Shown here: positions 61,831 to 64,000 of the stretch, piece after piece
How the letters are laid out: each line of letters opens with the position of its first letter
Numbering within the stretch: the first letter of the stretch is position 1
From: Bryobacteraceae bacterium
Lineage (GTDB): Bacteria > Acidobacteriota > Terriglobia > Bryobacterales > Bryobacteraceae
Reading direction: 5' to 3'
Length of the DNA: 64,000 bases
Assembly: GCA_947458745.1 (NCBI GenBank)
Contig: CANGYQ010000007.1
Location: 141,339-205,338 of the forward strand
Position numbers and translations under genes: made by a program
The notes under the pieces: generated by a model
What the model saw: the letters and a program-made list of their open reading frames with translations, nothing else
Database searches by the model: none
What the model was told of the DNA's origin: nothing

Positions 61831-62153
61831 CGCTCCCTCAGCGATCCCCTATCGAAGGTGTAGCCGCCCGCCGGGTAGGGTTCCCGGTTTTCGCCCCGTC
61901 GAGCTAGGGCGGCCCCAGTCCAAAACGTACCACGGTGGAAATGTTCGCCGCACGCTTCGCGAACACTAATTGCCGCTAAGTGGCCATCGACGGGCCAAGA
62001 CTATGGGGACTTCTAGGGGTACCCCATGCATAACCGATGGTTCCCGGTGACCCCCACGGCATCGCGCGAGACTACCCGCAAGCGGCTGATATAGTGTCAG
62101 TTAGGGGTGAATCGGGACGGTAGGGGTAAAGAGTGCCGATATGCGGGATAGCA
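61831..62153. other. Non-coding right end of the element
   Basis: These 323 bases hold no convincing gene. They contain the right arm repeat (62000-62025) and two more TAGGGGT copies at 62102 and 62121, consistent with integrase arm sites. The promoter of the 260-residue gene must also lie here. Confidence 0.6.
62000..62025. repeat. Right arm-type direct repeat (26 bp)
   Basis: ACTATGGGGACTT-C-TAGGGGTACCCC matches the left copy at 54077-54102 with one mismatch and the same orientation. It lies 128 bases inside the right att copy. Confidence 0.7.
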
Positions 62154-62197
62154 GATTACAAGTCAGATGCTCTACCAACTGAGCTACACCGGCACTC
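62154..62197. repeat. Right attachment site copy (5' half of tRNA-Thr)
   Basis: This is an identical 44-base copy of 53985-54028. It contains the anticodon loop and 5' half of tRNA-Thr but is not followed by the 3' half, so it cannot make a tRNA. It is presumably the chromosomal 5' half left behind by integration. Confidence 0.9.
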
Positions 62198-62255
62198 TCT
62201 TCTAGTTTATGCGACTCCCGGGCCCGTCCGCTTCCGAGGGCTGGGGTGTGGTGGA

Positions 62256-63818
62256 ATGAGGGGCGTGATGGCTTTGGGGGCAGTGTCGCTCTACGCTCTG
62301 CTGGCGGTGTCAGCAGAGCATCCGTGTGCGCGGTGCCATCCGGCGGAGACGGCGGCCTACGAGGAGACGCCGATGGGGCGGGCGCTTTCGCGGCCGGTGG
62401 GGGGTGAGGCGGGGCGGTTTACGCATGGGGCTTCCGGGACGACATTTACGGCGCGAAGCGAGGGCGGGGTGCTGTGGCAGGGGGCGGAACGGCAGGGGCT
62501 GCGGGCGGAGTATCCGGTGGAGTATGTGATCGGGTCCGGTGAGCATGCCAAGGGCTTTCTGGTCCGCTTGGGTGAGCAGTTGTTCCAATCACCGATCTCC
62601 TACTACCGGCGCGCGGCGAAGTTTGATGTCGCGCCGGGGTATGAGCGGATGGAGAGGCCGGACTTTAACCGGCGGGCCACGCCAGAGTGTCTGGCTTGCC
62701 ATGCCAGTGGTGGTGGTTCCATTGGTGGTGCTTCCAAGGCTGCGGGGAATGCCAGCACGACCATCGAGGCGCTGACCGCGATCACGTGTGACCGTTGCCA
62801 CGGGCCGGCGGAGGCGCATCTGGCTGCACCAGGGCGGGCGACCATCGTGAACCCCAGCCGTTTGCCCGCTGCCCAGCGCGACAGTGTGTGTGAGCAGTGC
62901 CATCTGAATGGCGAGGCTCGGGTGGCCAATCCGGGGCAGGACCTGATCCGGTTCCGGCCGGGGGAGACCCTGGAGGATCGCTGGCAGGTTTTTGTGTATG
63001 ACCGGCCGCGGGGGGACCTGCGTGTCGTCAGCCATGCGGAGCAACTGGCGCTGAGTTCCTGCGCGAAGGCGTCGGCGGGCAAGCTATGGTGCGGCAGTTG
63101 CCACCAGCCGCACGGGGCCAAGATCAACGTGGATGCCCAGTGCCGCAGTTGCCACAGCGCGCCACAGTCCGCAGCCCACCCGAAACAGGAAAACTGCGCC
63201 GGATGCCACATGCCGCAGCGGGGCGCGGCGGATGGCGGCCACACGGCGTTTACGGACCATCGCATCCAACGCGTGGCGGCGGCGCCGTTTACTTTGCCGA
63301 CCGGGGCGGAGGCGCCCGCGATCCGCGCGTGGCGGGAACCCGCGGATGCCGCGCTCACTGAGCGAAACCGGGGCTTAGCCTCAATTATGGTGGGGGAGCG
63401 GAACGGCGAAGCGCGGTTGATCAACGATGGCTACCGGCGGCTGGCGGCAGTCTATGCCAAGTTCCCGCGTGACCCCGACGTGCTGGCCGGCCTGGGCATG
63501 GTGCTGTTTTTGAAAGATCAGCATGGCGATGCGGTGAAGCTATTGCAGGCGGCGGTGACGGCACGGCCTGGGGACGCGGGTCTGAGAGAGAAGTTGGCGG
63601 TGGTCCTGAATGCGGCCGGAGACAAGGCGCGTGCGGTGGAGGCACTAGAGAAGGCCATTGATTTGGACCCGCTGCGGGAGACGGCCTATCACTTGCGTGC
63701 GGCACAGGAGGCCACGGCAGAGGGCCGCAAGCAGGTGCTGGGGCGGTGGCTGAGCAAGATGCCGCAGAGCCTGGTGACGCGGGAGGCTTTGCGGGATTTG
63801 GCGCGCCGGCAGAATTAG
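62256..63818 (+). CDS. Exported multihaem cytochrome c with TPR domain
   Basis: About 520 residues with signal peptide MRGVMALGAVSLYALLAVSA (ATG 62256; ATG 62268 is an alternative). Seven CxxCH haem sites are visible in order: CARCH, CLACH, CDRCH, CEQCH, CGSCH, CRSCH and CAGCH, within about the first 330 residues. The C-terminal 150 residues carry TPR units (VLAGLGMVLFLKDQHGDAVKLLQAAVTARPGDAGLREKLAVVLNAAGDKARAVEALEKAIDLDP). Such doubled proteins are common in acidobacteria. Electron partners are unknown. It begins 59 bases from the element's right end. Confidence 0.88.
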   Translation: MRGVMALGAVSLYALLAVSAEHPCARCHPAETAAYEETPMGRALSRPVGGEAGRFTHGASGTTFTARSEGGVLWQGAERQGLRAEYPVEYVIGSGEHAKGFLVRLGEQLFQSPISYYRRAAKFDVAPGYERMERPDFNRRATPECLACHASGGGSIGGASKAAGNASTTIEALTAITCDRCHGPAEAHLAAPGRATIVNPSRLPAAQRDSVCEQCHLNGEARVANPGQDLIRFRPGETLEDRWQVFVYDRPRGDLRVVSHAEQLALSSCAKASAGKLWCGSCHQPHGAKINVDAQCRSCHSAPQSAAHPKQENCAGCHMPQRGAADGGHTAFTDHRIQRVAAAPFTLPTGAEAPAIRAWREPADAALTERNRGLASIMVGERNGEARLINDGYRRLAAVYAKFPRDPDVLAGLGMVLFLKDQHGDAVKLLQAAVTARPGDAGLREKLAVVLNAAGDKARAVEALEKAIDLDPLRETAYHLRAAQEATAEGRKQVLGRWLSKMPQSLVTREALRDLARRQN

Positions 63819-63860
63819 CGGCTCTCCCAACCGCGGAAGGTGTCGCCGCCACTGTCCGTT

Positions 63861-63907
63861 CGGCGACATAGGTAACACTTTGGCCCGGCGACATAGGTGA
63901 CACTTTT
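63861..63907. repeat. Tandem 21-bp repeats, probable end of an insertion sequence
   Basis: CGGCGACATAGGTAACACTTT (63861) is repeated as CGGCGACATAGGTGACACTTT (63886), 25 bases apart. Paired copies of this kind resemble transposase-binding ends of IS481-type elements as I recall them. The rest would lie beyond base 64000, so no transposase can be checked. Confidence 0.4.
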
Positions 63908-64000
63908 GGGTGGAGCGGCCTTCTGTGTTCTCAAGGTACACCCATCGTCGAGCCGGTGGGAATGTGGGAATCGCGGAGCGATTTCCAAGGGCGGTGGGAG

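Larger units (their letters stand above)
53985..62197. mobile_element. 8.2-kb integrative element in tRNA-Thr, satellite-like
   Basis: Bounded by identical 44-base repeats (53985-54028 and 62154-62197) that copy the 5' half of tRNA-Thr. Immediately inside the left repeat is a tyrosine integrase. All genes but one read leftward: 260-residue unknown, AlpA/Xis-like HTH, primase-like, DUF3987 ATPase, four small unknowns or coiled-coil proteins, HExxH protein, Nu1-like HTH, a small protein and integrase. No capsid, portal, tail or lysis genes are visible. Gene complement and size resemble phage satellites (int, xis, primase, TerS-like), but mobilisation and helper are inferred only. Confidence 0.85.

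Noticed and set aside
62154..62197. A second tRNA-Thr gene
   Set aside because: Only the 5' half is present; the sequence to the left lacks the T arm and 3' acceptor strand.
53985..62197. Complete prophage
   Set aside because: No large terminase, portal, capsid, tail or lysis genes are visible in 8.2 kb.
62133..62255. N-terminal extension of the cytochrome reading frame
   Set aside because: The extension runs through the tRNA fragment of the right att site and has no family match; a clear signal peptide begins at 62256.
1..64000. CRISPR arrays, retrons or diversity-generating elements
   Set aside because: I saw no regularly spaced repeats with unique spacers, no Cas genes and no reverse transcriptase motif.

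Overview
The window comes from a GC-rich bacterium, most likely an acidobacterium of the Bryobacterales/Solibacter type. This is inferred from gene content: paired DUF3857 transglutaminase-like proteins, an ADOP/MacB-type permease remnant, a multihaem cytochrome c with TPRs, many Tat-exported oxidoreductases, a DPP4-like S9 peptidase, and a RND pump with an IDN variant of the usual proton-relay Asp pair. No 16S rRNA is present, so placement below phylum is a guess.

Layout. 1-700: end of a coiled-coil ZapB-like gene, zapA and a candidate 6S RNA. 698-1921 (-): membrane protein, ECF sigma factor and small TM partner. 2042-9663: acyltransferase, gnd, a Kir-type K+ channel, a TPR protein, a Tat-exported UroD-like protein and a photolyase. 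9756: tRNA-Gln. 10157-17352: secreted FAD oxidoreductase, DPP4-like peptidase, sialidase-like protein and pirin. 17389-25780 (-): a tandem DUF3857/transglutaminase pair (one copy catalytically dead), then a PspA/DUF4178/DUF350 membrane-stress operon. 25913: exported alpha/beta hydrolase. 27794-32333 (-): the classic rpmH-rnpA-yidD-yidC-jag-mnmE cluster, with a BrnT/BrnA-like toxin-antitoxin pair where dnaA is often found. 33112-40799: mostly minus-strand genes for a DAAO-like protein, a MerB-like protein lacking a key Asp, a broken permease, a membrane protein, TPR, MFS and VOC proteins. 40842-53813: peptidyl-prolyl isomerase, GNAT, an autoregulated MarR/SnoaL pair, YceI, ThiG, a complete RND efflux operon, a secreted alpha-hydroxy-acid oxidase pair and an L-fuconate-dehydratase-like enolase.

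53985-62197 is the most striking region: an 8.2-kb integrative element inserted in a tRNA-Thr gene, bounded by a 44-bp direct repeat of the tRNA 5' half. It carries a tyrosine integrase, an AlpA/Xis-like HTH protein, a primase-like protein, a DUF3987 helicase-like ATPase, a Nu1/TerS-like HTH protein, an M41-like HExxH protein and several unknowns. I see no capsid, tail or lysis genes, so it resembles a phage satellite. It rebuilds the 5' half of the tRNA (not the usual 3' half), and int reads into the tRNA. Paired integrase-arm-like repeats and helically phased GGTGGA repeats are also present.

Three genes (zapA, rnpA, the SnoaL-like gene) have no ATG/GTG/TTG start where the conserved N-terminus begins; the SnoaL-like gene has a good case for an ATT start. 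The right end of the window (63861-64000) carries tandem repeats that look like an IS end.
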